A stretch of DNA of 64,000 bases from Anaerolineaceae bacterium. GTDB lineage: Bacteria > Chloroflexota > Anaerolineae > Aggregatilineales > Phototrophicaceae. Made by a program: the position numbers and the translations under genes. The stretch's first letter is position 1; every line of letters starts with the position of its first letter. Under the pieces are notes generated by a model that was not told the DNA's origin, did no database searches, and was given only the letters and a program-made list of their open reading frames with translations. Shown piece after piece: positions 43,539 to 52,835 of this stretch. The stretch spans positions 610,875 to 674,874 of the forward strand of contig PABP01000021.1 of NCBI GenBank assembly GCA_002699585.1. The letters are read 5' to 3'.

Positions 43539-45476
43539 TTACTGTTGAACAACCGGTAGCGCGTATAGATTGTGATCTAACGAACCAAACATCACCAGAT
43601 CGTCAGCAATATGTGCGCCTGATGTGATGGCCCCCTTGGCATTGAAGCGCCACAACTCTTTGCCACTCATCGCATCAACGGCGTAGAAGATATTGTCTGT
43701 CCCGCCAATGTAGACGATCCCATTATGGACAATTGGTGATGCCACAATAGGCTTTTCGGTCTGCATTGTCCAGCGTTCTTTGCCCGTCTGGGTGTTGATA
43801 CAATAGAGTTTACCATCTGCCGAGCCGACGTAAACTAGATTACGGTGTACAGTCGGTGATGAAATGACCGGGCCATTGGTGCGTACACGCCAATGACTGA
43901 ACCCACTATCGGCATCAATCGCGTAGATGAAACCATCGAACGAGCCGACATAGCAAATGCCTTCTAGGTCGACGAAAGGAGAAGACGTAACAGCCTTCTT
44001 GGGCCGCATGGCCCATTTACGCGTGCCATTGAGTTCAAGCCCGATGATTTCGCCGCCTTCGGTTCCGAAGATGACGCGATCATTAGAGATAAATGGTTTA
44101 CTGCGGATGGCAGCACCAGCATCATATTCCCATTGATAACGGCCATTATCCGCGTTCAGCGCATATAACTTACCATCATCACTGCCGAAGAAGACATACC
44201 CATGTGCGACAGTAGGGGAGCTGCGTACTTTGTTACCTGTAATATGCGTCCAGTTGATGCGACCATCGCGCATGCTAATCGCTCGAACGGTATAGTCTTC
44301 AGAGCCAATAATGACCTGGCTGTGGGGCATATCAACGCCTGGCGCACAGGCAATACCCGCATCAGATGGCCGTTTCCACACAAACTCACCATTGTTGAGA
44401 TCAATAGCCCACAAGTTCGTGTCATAGGAACCGACGAAAGCCATTTGATCGTTGGAGGCTGGGCTGCTGCGGATCTCATCTTCCGTTTTGAAGGTCCAAA
44501 TCGGTTGGACAACGCCATCAAGTGTTGAGCTATTGAGATCTCGACTCGCCCGACGCGGCATTTCCGAAGTGGCACCATTGGCTTTCGGAGTCGATACAGA
44601 CATCGTTGGCCGATAGCGCAGTGCCAGGAAGGCCTCTTTCATTTCGGCACAACTCTGATAACGCTTATCCGGGTCGAAGTTCAGGGCTTTATCGAGCACA
44701 GTCGCCAGTTCCGACGAAGCCTCTTCGTTGAAGTCCATCAACTTGCGCTCGGCAAAGCTGAAAGGCGGCTCCAAACGGGGGTCTTTGCGCGTAATCACAT
44801 GATGCAATGTCGCGCCCAGGCTGTAAATATCGCTGAGCGGGTTGGCATTACCTTTATATTGCTCCGGTGCGGAGTAACCTTCTGTGCCGATGGTTGTCTG
44901 CTTGACTCCACTGACAAATATCTTGGCGATACCGAAGTCGACCAAACGTACCTTGCCCAGGCTATCAATCATGATATTCGCGGGCTTCATATCACGGAAG
45001 ATGATCGGCTCTGGCTGATAGCTGTGCAGATAATGCAGAACATCACACAGATCAATGGCCCATTCCAGGATTTTGTCCATCGGAATGCGCTTTGTCTTGA
45101 TTAAAATTTCCTCAAGATTGTTGCCGTTGATGTACTCCATGATGAGGAAAGCACTATCATTTTGATCGAAGAAATCGTAAATCTTCGGGATAGCAGGATG
45201 GTTCAATGTTGCCAGGATATTGGCTTCGCGCTGGAACGTTTTCAGTGACGAAGCGCGCAAATTCGCATCGGTTGTAGTCACGATCATTTCTTTAATCGCA
45301 ACCAGACGACGAGCATCCGGGAAGTTCAGATCACGCGCCTGATAAACGGCACCCTGGCCACCGCCGCCTAATTTTGCATCGATTTTATAGCGTGCCAAAA
45401 GTATGGTATTGGGGCGCAAGCGACCACCCGTGTAGCCGTTGCCTTCTGTCTCAGAAAATTGTGTTGTTTCAGGCAT
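43539..45476 (-). CDS. Ser/Thr protein kinase with C-terminal PQQ-like beta-propeller
   Basis: The 645-residue protein has a kinase domain (about 25-290) with glycine loop GGGGQGAVY, K62 in VAIKE, FRDMKPAN with Asp162 (the usual His of HRD is Phe), DFG 180-182 and APEQYKGN. A linker leads to a propeller (about 335-645) made of repeats such as VYVGSADGKLYCINTQTGKERW, the PQQ-like pattern. No membrane span is seen, so both parts should be cytosolic, and the propeller probably serves as a protein- or ligand-binding platform. It is the first gene of the six-gene operon ending at the response regulator. Confidence 0.94.
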   Translation of the reverse strand: MPETTQFSETEGNGYTGGRLRPNTILLARYKIDAKLGGGGQGAVYQARDLNFPDARRLVAIKEMIVTTTDANLRASSLKTFQREANILATLNHPAIPKIYDFFDQNDSAFLIMEYINGNNLEEILIKTKRIPMDKILEWAIDLCDVLHYLHSYQPEPIIFRDMKPANIMIDSLGKVRLVDFGIAKIFVSGVKQTTIGTEGYSAPEQYKGNANPLSDIYSLGATLHHVITRKDPRLEPPFSFAERKLMDFNEEASSELATVLDKALNFDPDKRYQSCAEMKEAFLALRYRPTMSVSTPKANGATSEMPRRASRDLNSSTLDGVVQPIWTFKTEDEIRSSPASNDQMAFVGSYDTNLWAIDLNNGEFVWKRPSDAGIACAPGVDMPHSQVIIGSEDYTVRAISMRDGRINWTHITGNKVRSSPTVAHGYVFFGSDDGKLYALNADNGRYQWEYDAGAAIRSKPFISNDRVIFGTEGGEIIGLELNGTRKWAMRPKKAVTSSPFVDLEGICYVGSFDGFIYAIDADSGFSHWRVRTNGPVISSPTVHRNLVYVGSADGKLYCINTQTGKERWTMQTEKPIVASPIVHNGIVYIGGTDNIFYAVDAMSGKELWRFNAKGAITSGAHIADDLVMFGSLDHNLYALPVVQQ

Positions 45477-45585
45477 TCGGGCGCAACCTTAGACCTTGCA
45501 GTTCAAAATTATCAACCATTACGTTCTCTTGATTCATTATATTGAAGGTGCAACAATACTGCAATTGAGGTTTATAACGGTCAGA

Positions 45586-46785
45586 ATGCCATCCATGACA
45601 CATATTCAACACCTGACGATCCCCGACGAACCGGTTGCTTTATACCTTCACGTACCGTTTTGTCGCTCAATCTGTACGTATTGTGCCTTCAACACCTATG
45701 CAGATAGTGACGATCTTTATCAACCATATATCGATGCGCTCTGTATGGAACTTAAGATTCTCGGCCAATCCCGACCAAATACGCAATTGAAGACCATATT
45801 TTTCGGTGGTGGTACGCCATCCGTGCTGACACCTCAACAATTTGAGCAGATTTTTGAGGCCATCAATCGTGCCTTTGAGACGTCGCTCTTAGTCGAAACC
45901 ACGTTAGAGAGCAATCCTAACGACCTGTCGGAACCCTACCTGCGCGATTTACGTGCTGTCGGCTTTGACCGGATTAGCATTGGCGTTCAATCCGCTAACC
46001 AATCTGAATTGGACCTCTATGGTCGTCGGCACAATTTTGATGAAGCCGTGAGCAGCTTTGCGGCGGCCCGACGTGCCGGATTCGACAACATCAACCTGGA
46101 TTTGATCTACGGCGCTCCTGACCAGCCTTTAAGTGCCTGGGAAACCACTTTAACCCGCGTGCTTGATCTCAACCCGGAGCACTTTTCACTTTACAATCTC
46201 GAACTCAAAGGTGGAACCGACATTACCAAGCGGGTAGAAACAGGCACCTTGCCATCGCCAGACGATGACCTCGCTGCCGATATGTATGATCTGGCCACAG
46301 ATATGCTCGGCCAGCACGACTACGATCAATACGAGATCAGCAATTGGTCGAAGCCAGGGCGCCAATCGGAGCACAACCTCCAGTATTGGCGCAATCTCCC
46401 ATATCTGGGACTAGGACCAGGGGCGCATGGATTCGCCAATGGCATCCGCTACACAGTCGTTCGCTTGCCAAAGCGCTATATCGATAGGCTCACGTCGCCG
46501 GAAAAACAGTATGCCTATCCGCATACACCTGCCACAGCAAAAGCTGTTCCCGTCGATTATGCAACAGATATGTCAGAAACGATCATGATGGGGATGCGTA
46601 TGCTGCATGAAGGCATCAACCGCGAACGCTTCTTAGCGCGTTTTGGCGTAGACATGGTCGATCACTTTTCAGAAATCATCGAAAAGCATCGCGCTTATGG
46701 CTTGTTAGCCGTCGATGACCAGCGCGTACACTTGACTCAGCAGGGTAGGTTCCTGAGCAACGCTGTCATCCGTGACTTTATTTGA
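45586..46785 (+). CDS. hemW: Radical SAM heme chaperone HemW
   Basis: The 400-residue protein has the radical SAM cluster motif CRSICTYC (C26, C30, C33), FGGGTPSVL, the SIGVQS segment and the HemW block SEHNLQYWRNLPYLGLGPGAHGF, plus a C-terminal HemN-like domain. HemW binds heme and helps insert it into respiratory enzymes; older annotation calls it oxygen-independent coproporphyrinogen oxidase. ATG 45586 is chosen over the longer reading from 45496; ATG 45595 is equally possible because none has a good ribosome binding site. It is convergent with the prenyl synthase gene, with 18 nt between. Confidence 0.93.
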   Translation: MPSMTHIQHLTIPDEPVALYLHVPFCRSICTYCAFNTYADSDDLYQPYIDALCMELKILGQSRPNTQLKTIFFGGGTPSVLTPQQFEQIFEAINRAFETSLLVETTLESNPNDLSEPYLRDLRAVGFDRISIGVQSANQSELDLYGRRHNFDEAVSSFAAARRAGFDNINLDLIYGAPDQPLSAWETTLTRVLDLNPEHFSLYNLELKGGTDITKRVETGTLPSPDDDLAADMYDLATDMLGQHDYDQYEISNWSKPGRQSEHNLQYWRNLPYLGLGPGAHGFANGIRYTVVRLPKRYIDRLTSPEKQYAYPHTPATAKAVPVDYATDMSETIMMGMRMLHEGINRERFLARFGVDMVDHFSEIIEKHRAYGLLAVDDQRVHLTQQGRFLSNAVIRDFI

Positions 46786-46803
46786 TGGAATGAGCTTAAC
46801 TGC

Positions 46804-47817
46804 CTAATACGTCCGATCAAACAGCGCATCGACAAATTCATGCAAAGGTGCCGTAGCCTGACTGTCCGGCTGGGCTTCATCGAGAGCTGCCATCGCCGCC
46901 TGATGGAACTTCTGTTCCTGCTCAATGGCATACTGACGCGCCTGCACCTCATCCAGCAGATGAACGGCCTTTTCGATCTCAGGGTCGCCAAAATCATCGA
47001 CCTGATAGAGTTCAACGAGTTCAGGACTGTGTGTGAGACCATACAAAACAGGTAAGGATTTTTTCTTGGATTGGATGTCGGTAGCAGCAGATTTGCCAGT
47101 CACATCGCTGTTGCCCCAGATGCCTAAAATATCGTCGCGTATCTGGAAGGCGATGCCCATATTCAGGCCGAATTCACCGTACTTGCTGGCTTGCTTCTCA
47201 TTGCCATTGGCGGTCAATGCGCCCATTTCCGCACATGCACTCAGCAAAGATCCGGTCTTTCCCTTCAGCATAGAAATATAGTCATCGACAGAAACGCGCT
47301 CTAATTGTTCAAAGCGCATGTCCAGGTGTTGACCACGCGTCAGTTCGAGGTTGGTCCGATTGAAAATAGCCCATAGTCGCAAAGCCACTTCAGGCGAGAC
47401 TACATCAGACATTTTCGCCATCGATGCATAGGCCAGGGCAAACATAGCGTCCCCGGCATTAATGGCATTGGCGACGCCCCAAACTCGCCACACTGTCGGG
47501 CGATTATGGCGAATCGGGCTATTGTCTTGAATATCGTCATGAATCAGCGAAAAGTTATGGAGCAGTTCGACGGATGCCGCAGCATCAAGTGCGTCAGTCC
47601 ATTGGCCACCAGCCGATTGATTCGCCATCAACAGGAGTGCTGGCCGTAGCCGTTTGCCAGTCAGTTTATCGTAAGGGGAGCCATCTTCGTTTTCCCAGCC
47701 CATTGCATAGCGAACCATCGCGCCAAAACCAGGCTCATCGGGTAACTCCGAACGAACAATATCCTGCAATCTATCGTTTAGTGCGGTCCAATAGGGTTGT
47801 ACGAATTGAGCGAACAC
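46804..47817 (-). CDS. Polyprenyl diphosphate synthase (GGPP type)
   Basis: The 337-residue all-helical enzyme has the first Asp-rich motif DDIQD in LIHDDIQDNSPIRHNRPTVW and the second as RDDILGIWGN, where the last Asp is Gly, as often seen in actinobacterial and related GGPP synthases. It should condense IPP with allylic diphosphates to C15-C20 products for carotenoids, quinones or lipid carriers. Start GTG 47817 lies 14 nt after the fni stop, so the two genes are coupled in an isoprenoid unit. Confidence 0.92.
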   Translation of the reverse strand: MFAQFVQPYWTALNDRLQDIVRSELPDEPGFGAMVRYAMGWENEDGSPYDKLTGKRLRPALLLMANQSAGGQWTDALDAAASVELLHNFSLIHDDIQDNSPIRHNRPTVWRVWGVANAINAGDAMFALAYASMAKMSDVVSPEVALRLWAIFNRTNLELTRGQHLDMRFEQLERVSVDDYISMLKGKTGSLLSACAEMGALTANGNEKQASKYGEFGLNMGIAFQIRDDILGIWGNSDVTGKSAATDIQSKKKSLPVLYGLTHSPELVELYQVDDFGDPEIEKAVHLLDEVQARQYAIEQEQKFHQAAMAALDEAQPDSQATAPLHEFVDALFDRTY

Positions 47818-47831
47818 CGCCTGCCCTTAAT

Positions 47832-48872
47832 TTATGATTTGATGAGTTCGGCTTTTTGTAAATCGGCTATAGATGATGACCCGGTGCACAGCATCGTAAT
47901 CCGTAACTGAGCAGTCAACTCATCAATCAGTTCGTCAACAGCTTCTGGGGATTCATCTGCTGCCTTTAAGAATGGCCCTGCTAGTCCACCCAGGGTTGCC
48001 CCTAAAGCGATGCACTTAGCGACATCGATGCCATTCCGTAAGCCACCGCTGGCAATTACGGGCAAATCCGGCGCACCGGCGCATGCATATAGAATCGCAT
48101 CAGCAGTCGGGATGCCCCAGTCAGCGAAGCTGCGGGCGACATTGGCATGTTTCTTCGTTTGTGCACGGTAAAACTCTACCTCGCTCCAGGAGGTACCGCC
48201 AGAACCAGCCACATCAAATGCACTGATGCCCACATTGGCCAGGGCTTGCACGTCTCTTTCGGAAAAACCCCAGCCCACTTCTTTGGCGATGACAGGCACA
48301 TTGACCTTTTTAGCGACTGCTTCAACCTGCTTTAACAAGCCAGCAAAATTGGTATCGCCTTCTGGTTGGACGGCTTCCTGCAAGACGTTGAAGTGCAGAA
48401 TCAGCGCATCGGCCTCAATCATATCGACAGCGCGCTGGCACTCATCTGCCCCATAGCCATAATTCAGTTGCACAGCGCCCACATTAGCAAATAGCAGAAT
48501 ATCCGGGGCATGCTGGCGAATCTTGAAAGTATGGGCGAGGTTTTCGTCCTCAATGGCTGCGCGCTGTGAGCCAACTCCCATCGCGACGCCGTGCTTCTGT
48601 GCGGCAATCGCCAGGTTCTGGTTGATTCGCCGCGCCATTTCAGCCCCACCCGTCATTGAAGAAATGAGGAGCGGCACAGACAGCGTTTTGCCAAACAGGG
48701 TGACGCTGGTATCGACATCCGCCAGATCAATTTCCGGCAGTGCCCGATGCATGAAGCGATAACGTTCCAGGCCGGTGGTCAATCGCGGAAAATCTACGTT
48801 TTCTTCGAGATTGATGCGAATATGATCGACTTTGCGCGTTTCTGTAGAAACGTCTTGCGTTACTTCCGCCAT
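47832..48872 (-). CDS. fni: Isopentenyl-diphosphate delta-isomerase, type 2
   Basis: This FMN- and NADPH-dependent enzyme interconverts IPP and DMAPP. The 346-residue TIM barrel has the [16 protein letters not shown] start, [20 protein letters not shown] and the flavin-binding [11 protein letters not shown] and [10 protein letters not shown] segments. Unlike the type 1 enzyme it is not related to Nudix proteins. It is the first gene of the two-gene isoprenoid unit and is divergent from acpP. Confidence 0.96.
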   Translation of the reverse strand: MAEVTQDVSTETRKVDHIRINLEENVDFPRLTTGLERYRFMHRALPEIDLADVDTSVTLFGKTLSVPLLISSMTGGAEMARRINQNLAIAAQKHGVAMGVGSQRAAIEDENLAHTFKIRQHAPDILLFANVGAVQLNYGYGADECQRAVDMIEADALILHFNVLQEAVQPEGDTNFAGLLKQVEAVAKKVNVPVIAKEVGWGFSERDVQALANVGISAFDVAGSGGTSWSEVEFYRAQTKKHANVARSFADWGIPTADAILYACAGAPDLPVIASGGLRNGIDVAKCIALGATLGGLAGPFLKAADESPEAVDELIDELTAQLRITMLCTGSSSIADLQKAELIKS

Positions 48873-48998
48873 TGACGAGTGTTCCCTGATATAGCTACAA
48901 CTAGGTGGATTATGCTACAGCTTAACAAATTCTGTGTCAATAAGACAGCGAGGATTCTCAACGCAGATAACAATATCCCTTATTCATGCGGCACAGTT

Positions 48999-49007
48999 TG
49001 TTATACT
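48999..49007 (+). promoter_or_regulatory. Extended -10 promoter candidate for acpP
   Basis: TGTTATACT fits an extended -10 (TG-N-TATACT), about 77 nt ahead of acpP, without a good -35. A second TATAAT at 49029-49034 is another option. The remainder of the 211-bp divergent region shows nothing else. Confidence 0.4.
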
Positions 49008-49083
49008 AGCACAGCGACCATTTATCAGTATAATGTACCCACAATTAACTAGTGACAATTTATCCCGCCAGCAGGAGGATCAT

Positions 49084-49320
49084 ATGGCAAGCATTCAGGA
49101 GCGCATCACCAGCATCGTTGTGGACGTTTTGGGCGTAGATGAGGAACGTGTTGTACCAGAGGCACGCTTCCGTGAAGACCTTGAAGCCGACTCACTCGAT
49201 CTCGTTGAACTTATCATGCAGTTTGAAGAAGAATTCGGTGGCGAAATCAGCGATGAGGACGCCCAGAAGATCGAAACGGTCGGTCAGGCTGTTACCTATA
49301 TCGAAACCCACATGGATTAG
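49084..49320 (+). CDS. acpP: Acyl carrier protein
   Basis: The 78-residue acidic helix bundle has the phosphopantetheine attachment serine S37 in [10 protein letters not shown], and the family start [17 protein letters not shown]. It carries growing fatty acyl chains. ATG 49084 is chosen because AGGAGG lies 5-6 nt upstream. No fab genes surround it, so it is a single-gene unit. The frame is open for another 150 nt upstream, but that part is not coding. Confidence 0.97.
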   Translation: MASIQERITSIVVDVLGVDEERVVPEARFREDLEADSLDLVELIMQFEEEFGGEISDEDAQKIETVGQAVTYIETHMD

Positions 49321-49363
49321 GTGCGTTCTCAAACGCCCTCATTTTGCCATCGAGGCATTTTCA

Positions 49364-49396
49364 AAAGCGGGTGACCAATCGCGGTGCTCGCTTTTT
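49364..49396 (+). terminator. acpP terminator
   Basis: An imperfect hairpin (AAAGCG with CGCTTT, inner ACC/GGT) is followed by TTTTT. It precedes the convergent membrane gene's stop. Confidence 0.65.
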
Positions 49397-49407
49397 GCTT
49401 TCCCAAC

Positions 49408-50010
49408 TTAGGATGTCACTCGCCGCCACGACAAGACTAACTCTAGGATGAAAACCAGTATAAGCAATACGCCCCCACCACCTAACTGAACGGTGATCCC
49501 TAAGTTACCAAACGAAGCAATCGTCTGCGTCAGGGCAAAGATACTGGTGGCGATGCCGATGCCCAATACCAAAGGACTTAGCCAGCGGGTTGCCTTAACA
49601 GGCCCCCAATTGATGCCAATAGCCAGGAGCAACGTCAAGCTTGCCAGGGCAGTTTGCTGCGCATTATTCGCATCCGAGAAAATATTGAATAGGGCCGTTA
49701 AGGGCGGTAACTGAGCGATAACCAGAAGCAGAACCACAAACCAGTTAAGCAGACCGAGCATTGTGTTGTCAGTGTGGCGTGTTTGGACAGCAAATACAAT
49801 GCCCATGACAAGCAGCGGCAAGCGCAGACACAAGCTAACAATAAAAGCCAACAAGCTATTCTGGGAAGATGCCAGGACACTATGCCACTCTGCCAGATCA
49901 TAAGCATTGAGTGTCAAGGCAGCGGTGGGGTGCCATTGCCAGGGTAGCGAATAAACAACCAGGGCGGCTATCAACCAGATATAAGGCCATAAAGAACGAT
50001 AGGACGTCAT
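49408..50010 (-). CDS. Small polytopic membrane protein, unknown
   Basis: The protein has about 200 residues and six hydrophobic segments, from SLWPYIWLIAALVVYSL at the start to GGGVLLILVFILELVLSW at the end. No family was recognised. ATG 50010 is chosen because it starts after the ChlI-like gene's stop, but in-frame ATGs at 50016 and 50037 exist and none has a good ribosome binding site. It probably forms a unit with the ChlI-like and thioesterase genes upstream. Confidence 0.65.
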   Translation of the reverse strand: MTSYRSLWPYIWLIAALVVYSLPWQWHPTAALTLNAYDLAEWHSVLASSQNSLLAFIVSLCLRLPLLVMGIVFAVQTRHTDNTMLGLLNWFVVLLLVIAQLPPLTALFNIFSDANNAQQTALASLTLLLAIGINWGPVKATRWLSPLVLGIGIATSIFALTQTIASFGNLGITVQLGGGGVLLILVFILELVLSWRRVTS

Positions 50011-50020
50011 CGGCATAGAC

Positions 50021-51181
50021 TCAGATAATCTCATCAAGGGTCTGATAAATCGTTTTGTCTTGTTCAGCTTGATTATCGAAGAAGTTACTCATAAATTCAC
50101 TATTACGCTGCCGCAGCGACAAAGGCGCGACCACCTTGAGGTCCTCAAGTGTGACCTCCGTGCGGCTATCAGCCGCCGCATACGCCCGTGCCGATTCAAA
50201 CAATGTGTATTCTGCCCGATGTGAATCGAGGCCCAGCTTCAAAATCAGATCCAATCCGACGCGCACCACATCATCCGGTAGCACCGTCTGGTTGAGCAAG
50301 TCCCGCGCGGCCATAATCTCTGACTCGGCTGCGGCTGTCGCTCCTTCCCACTCACGGATGAAGCGCGTTGGATTTCGCCGATAAGCTCGTGCGCGATTGT
50401 ATACCTCAGCCCGTTCGGCCAGGTCGGTTAACCCACGAACATAAACACGCAAGCCAAAGCGGTCCATGATCTGCGGACGTAAACGGCCTTCTTCAGGATT
50501 CATAGACCCAACCAGCACAAATCGTGAGCGATAAGTCCCTACTACAGCCCCACGACGGACGGTATAGGCTCCCTGGGCAGCCGCATCGAGGATGACATCC
50601 GTGATCTGGTCGTCCAGCAGGTTGATCTCATCAATGTAGAGAATGTTTCGGTCCGCGCGTGAAAGAATGCCACGCTCAATACGTATTGAATTACGATGCA
50701 CCGCCGCACGTTCATTGGGAGCGCCCACAACATCCTCGATACGCGCGTTCAATGGCAGCTCGACCAATTGCACTGGCTCATAGTGAGAAATGGACTGGCC
50801 AGCTTTCCACTTTTCGTAACAATCCGGGAACAGATAGCGCGCGTCTTCATCTGCCAGCATCTCCAGGTCGGCAGGCAGCACACCTTCTTCACAGTCGCTG
50901 ACTTCAATATTGGGCAGGATACCCGCCAAGCTACGCACGGCGGTCGTCTTACCTGTTCCCCTGGGGCCAATCAGCAACACACCACCAATCGCAGGATTAA
51001 TGACAGCCAACATCAGGGCTATGCGCATCTCCATCTGGCCAACAATCGCCAGGAAGGGAAACGGACGCAGTTCAGCCAAGCCCAGGTCAGGCTCTGGCAG
51101 GTCTGTGATGCGTTGATAGCTAAATTGGTTGAGCAGGCGTAATAGGGCAGAGTCTTGTGACGGATTCTCGTCAGATGTCAT
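50021..51181 (-). CDS. ChlI/BchI-like AAA+ ATPase
   Basis: The 386-residue protein has Walker A GPRGTGKT (72-79), Walker B ILYIDEINLLDD and MNPEEGRLRPQIMDRFGLRV, all typical of the I subunit of magnesium chelatase. No D or H subunit and no other chlorophyll gene lies in the window. Such orphan ChlI ATPases occur in many non-phototrophs and may serve cobalt chelatase or an unrelated VWA partner. The ATG overlaps the stop of the thioesterase gene by four bases (ATGA). Confidence 0.88.
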   Translation of the reverse strand: MTSDENPSQDSALLRLLNQFSYQRITDLPEPDLGLAELRPFPFLAIVGQMEMRIALMLAVINPAIGGVLLIGPRGTGKTTAVRSLAGILPNIEVSDCEEGVLPADLEMLADEDARYLFPDCYEKWKAGQSISHYEPVQLVELPLNARIEDVVGAPNERAAVHRNSIRIERGILSRADRNILYIDEINLLDDQITDVILDAAAQGAYTVRRGAVVGTYRSRFVLVGSMNPEEGRLRPQIMDRFGLRVYVRGLTDLAERAEVYNRARAYRRNPTRFIREWEGATAAAESEIMAARDLLNQTVLPDDVVRVGLDLILKLGLDSHRAEYTLFESARAYAAADSRTEVTLEDLKVVAPLSLRQRNSEFMSNFFDNQAEQDKTIYQTLDEII

Positions 51182-51666
51182 GGGGTATTCTGCTCCTTGG
51201 CCCGCTGCTGCTTGCGGAATGCCTGCCGCTCGGCGGCATGTTCTGCACGTGCTTCTTGCTCAGGAGTCTCAAAAATCAGCGGCGGAACAGGCGTCGGCTG
51301 CCGATGACTATCCAGCGCGACATACACGATATACGCCGTATTGCTGATTTGCCGTTCGCCCGTCAAGGGGTTCTCCTTGACCACCTCGACTCGAACTTCC
51401 ATTGAGGTGCGGCCAGCATAGGTTAGCTCAGCATTGAACTGCACATAATTGCCAACGTAAATGGGCTCCATAAACGTCATGGAATCAATGGCAATCGTGA
51501 CGGTGGGGGCTTGGGCATGGCGCATTGATGCCAACGCCCCGGCTTCATCAGCCAGCCGCATGATGACGCCGCCATGTACATTTCCGTGCCCATTGGTGTC
51601 CTGGGTCCCCATCAGTTGGCTGACAGTCACACGCGAGGCCGATACAGGTTTTCCTTCTTGGCTCAT
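51178..51666 (-). CDS. Acyl-CoA thioesterase (hotdog fold)
   Basis: The 162-residue protein has a single hotdog domain with the family pattern GNVHGGVIMRLADEAGALAS (Asp catalytic), SMTFMEPIYVGNYVQF and ISNTAYIVYVALD, of the YciA/BACH type. It should release free acids from acyl-CoA. A Glu/Arg-rich helical tail of about 35 residues extends past the domain. ATG 51666 is preferred over the one six bases earlier because AAAGGGA sits at better distance. It is coupled to the ChlI-like gene. Confidence 0.92.
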   Translation of the reverse strand: MSQEGKPVSASRVTVSQLMGTQDTNGHGNVHGGVIMRLADEAGALASMRHAQAPTVTIAIDSMTFMEPIYVGNYVQFNAELTYAGRTSMEVRVEVVKENPLTGERQISNTAYIVYVALDSHRQPTPVPPLIFETPEQEARAEHAAERQAFRKQQRAKEQNTP

Positions 51667-51694
51667 ATGCATTCCCTTTGCTGTCTATCCAAGT

Positions 51695-52834
51695 TTACAT
51701 ATTTAGGACTTGCTGATACACATGCCACAGGCTTTCCGCAGATTTTTGCCAATTGAATTCGGTAGCCCGTTTGTAACCTGCCTCGATGAGTTTTTCTCGC
51801 AGTGTGCTGTCTGTTAAAATGCGATGGATGCCATCGGCAATGGCCTCAACATCGTATGCATCAACTACAATCGCGGCATCTGCGGCGACTTCCGGCAAGG
51901 ACGACACATTCGACGTAATAACAGGTGTGCCACAGGCCATTCCCTCTAGTATGGGGAAGCCAAAGCCTTCATACAGCGTCGGGAAAGCCACACATGCTGC
52001 CTGACTATACAAAACAGGCAAATCTGCATCATCCGCATACCCGATTAGTTTAACATAATCGGACATATTTGTTTCTCCAATGGTGGCGTACATTTCGTCT
52101 TGCAGCCAGCCTTTGCCCCCCGCGATCACAAATTGCAGATCATGGCCTTGTTTCCGCAAGGTAGCCAGCGCTCGAATAATGCGGCTGTAGTTCTTGCGCG
52201 GTTGCACTGTGCCAACCGACAACAAATACGGCCGATCCCCCAGTTGATACTTCTCACGAACCCTCTGGCTCGCTTGAGGATCATCTATAGGCCGGAAAGA
52301 GGGCTGAATAGCGCCGTAGACAACCGATATTTTCTCAGGGGTGATGCCATATACATCACTGATGTCATCCTTCGTCGCCACTGAATCCGCGATGATATGG
52401 TCAGCACGATGCAAGGAGCGCGGCACGACATCATCCAGATAGCGTTTTAGTGGCGGGCTGGCTGTTTCTGGAACTTTCACAAAAGATAGGTCATGCACTG
52501 TGACGATGGTTTTTGTATGGGGTAGGGTAGGCGGCAAAACAAAGTCGGTCGCGTGGTACAGATCGTGCTGCCCGGTGAATACTTCAACAGGTAAGGGCAA
52601 ATGCGCCCGATGCCAGATACGAGCCAGCCAGGTGGGTGTCAGTGAGGTTGGTCGAAAATTGAAGTTGGGGCCTGGAGCGGCGGGTAGCGGCTTTTCCCGG
52701 CTGCCTGCCACGAACAACTTATATTGTGTTGAGGTATCGATAGTCGCCAGGGCGTGCGTCAGTTCACGGATCAACCGCCCAATGCCCGCCCCCTGCTCAT
52801 ATGCCGGGGTATAGTCAATCGTGATCGTAACCAC
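51695..52834 (-). CDS. GT4 family glycosyltransferase
   Basis: The 379-residue protein is a GT-B glycosyltransferase of family 4: a loop near the start (YEQGAGIGRLIRELTHAL), GTVQPRKNYSRI in the linker, and the C-terminal sugar-nucleotide site LYEGFGFPILEGMACGTPVI with the EX7E-type pair. It transfers a nucleotide-activated sugar to a glycan or lipid. It is the last gene of a run with gtrA-like and O-antigen ligase genes (gap 1 nt, then ATGA overlap), so it belongs to the surface polysaccharide locus. Confidence 0.93.
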   Translation of the reverse strand: MVTITIDYTPAYEQGAGIGRLIRELTHALATIDTSTQYKLFVAGSREKPLPAAPGPNFNFRPTSLTPTWLARIWHRAHLPLPVEVFTGQHDLYHATDFVLPPTLPHTKTIVTVHDLSFVKVPETASPPLKRYLDDVVPRSLHRADHIIADSVATKDDISDVYGITPEKISVVYGAIQPSFRPIDDPQASQRVREKYQLGDRPYLLSVGTVQPRKNYSRIIRALATLRKQGHDLQFVIAGGKGWLQDEMYATIGETNMSDYVKLIGYADDADLPVLYSQAACVAFPTLYEGFGFPILEGMACGTPVITSNVSSLPEVAADAAIVVDAYDVEAIADGIHRILTDSTLREKLIEAGYKRATEFNWQKSAESLWHVYQQVLNM

Positions 52835-52835
52835 A

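Noticed and set aside
48934..49083. N-terminal extension of acyl carrier protein
   Set aside because: The upstream frame has no ACP similarity, covers promoter-like DNA, and the AGGAGG site clearly marks ATG 49084.
50021..51181. Evidence for photosynthesis from the ChlI-like gene
   Set aside because: No ChlD, ChlH or any chlorophyll or reaction-centre gene is present, and orphan ChlI ATPases are common in non-phototrophs.
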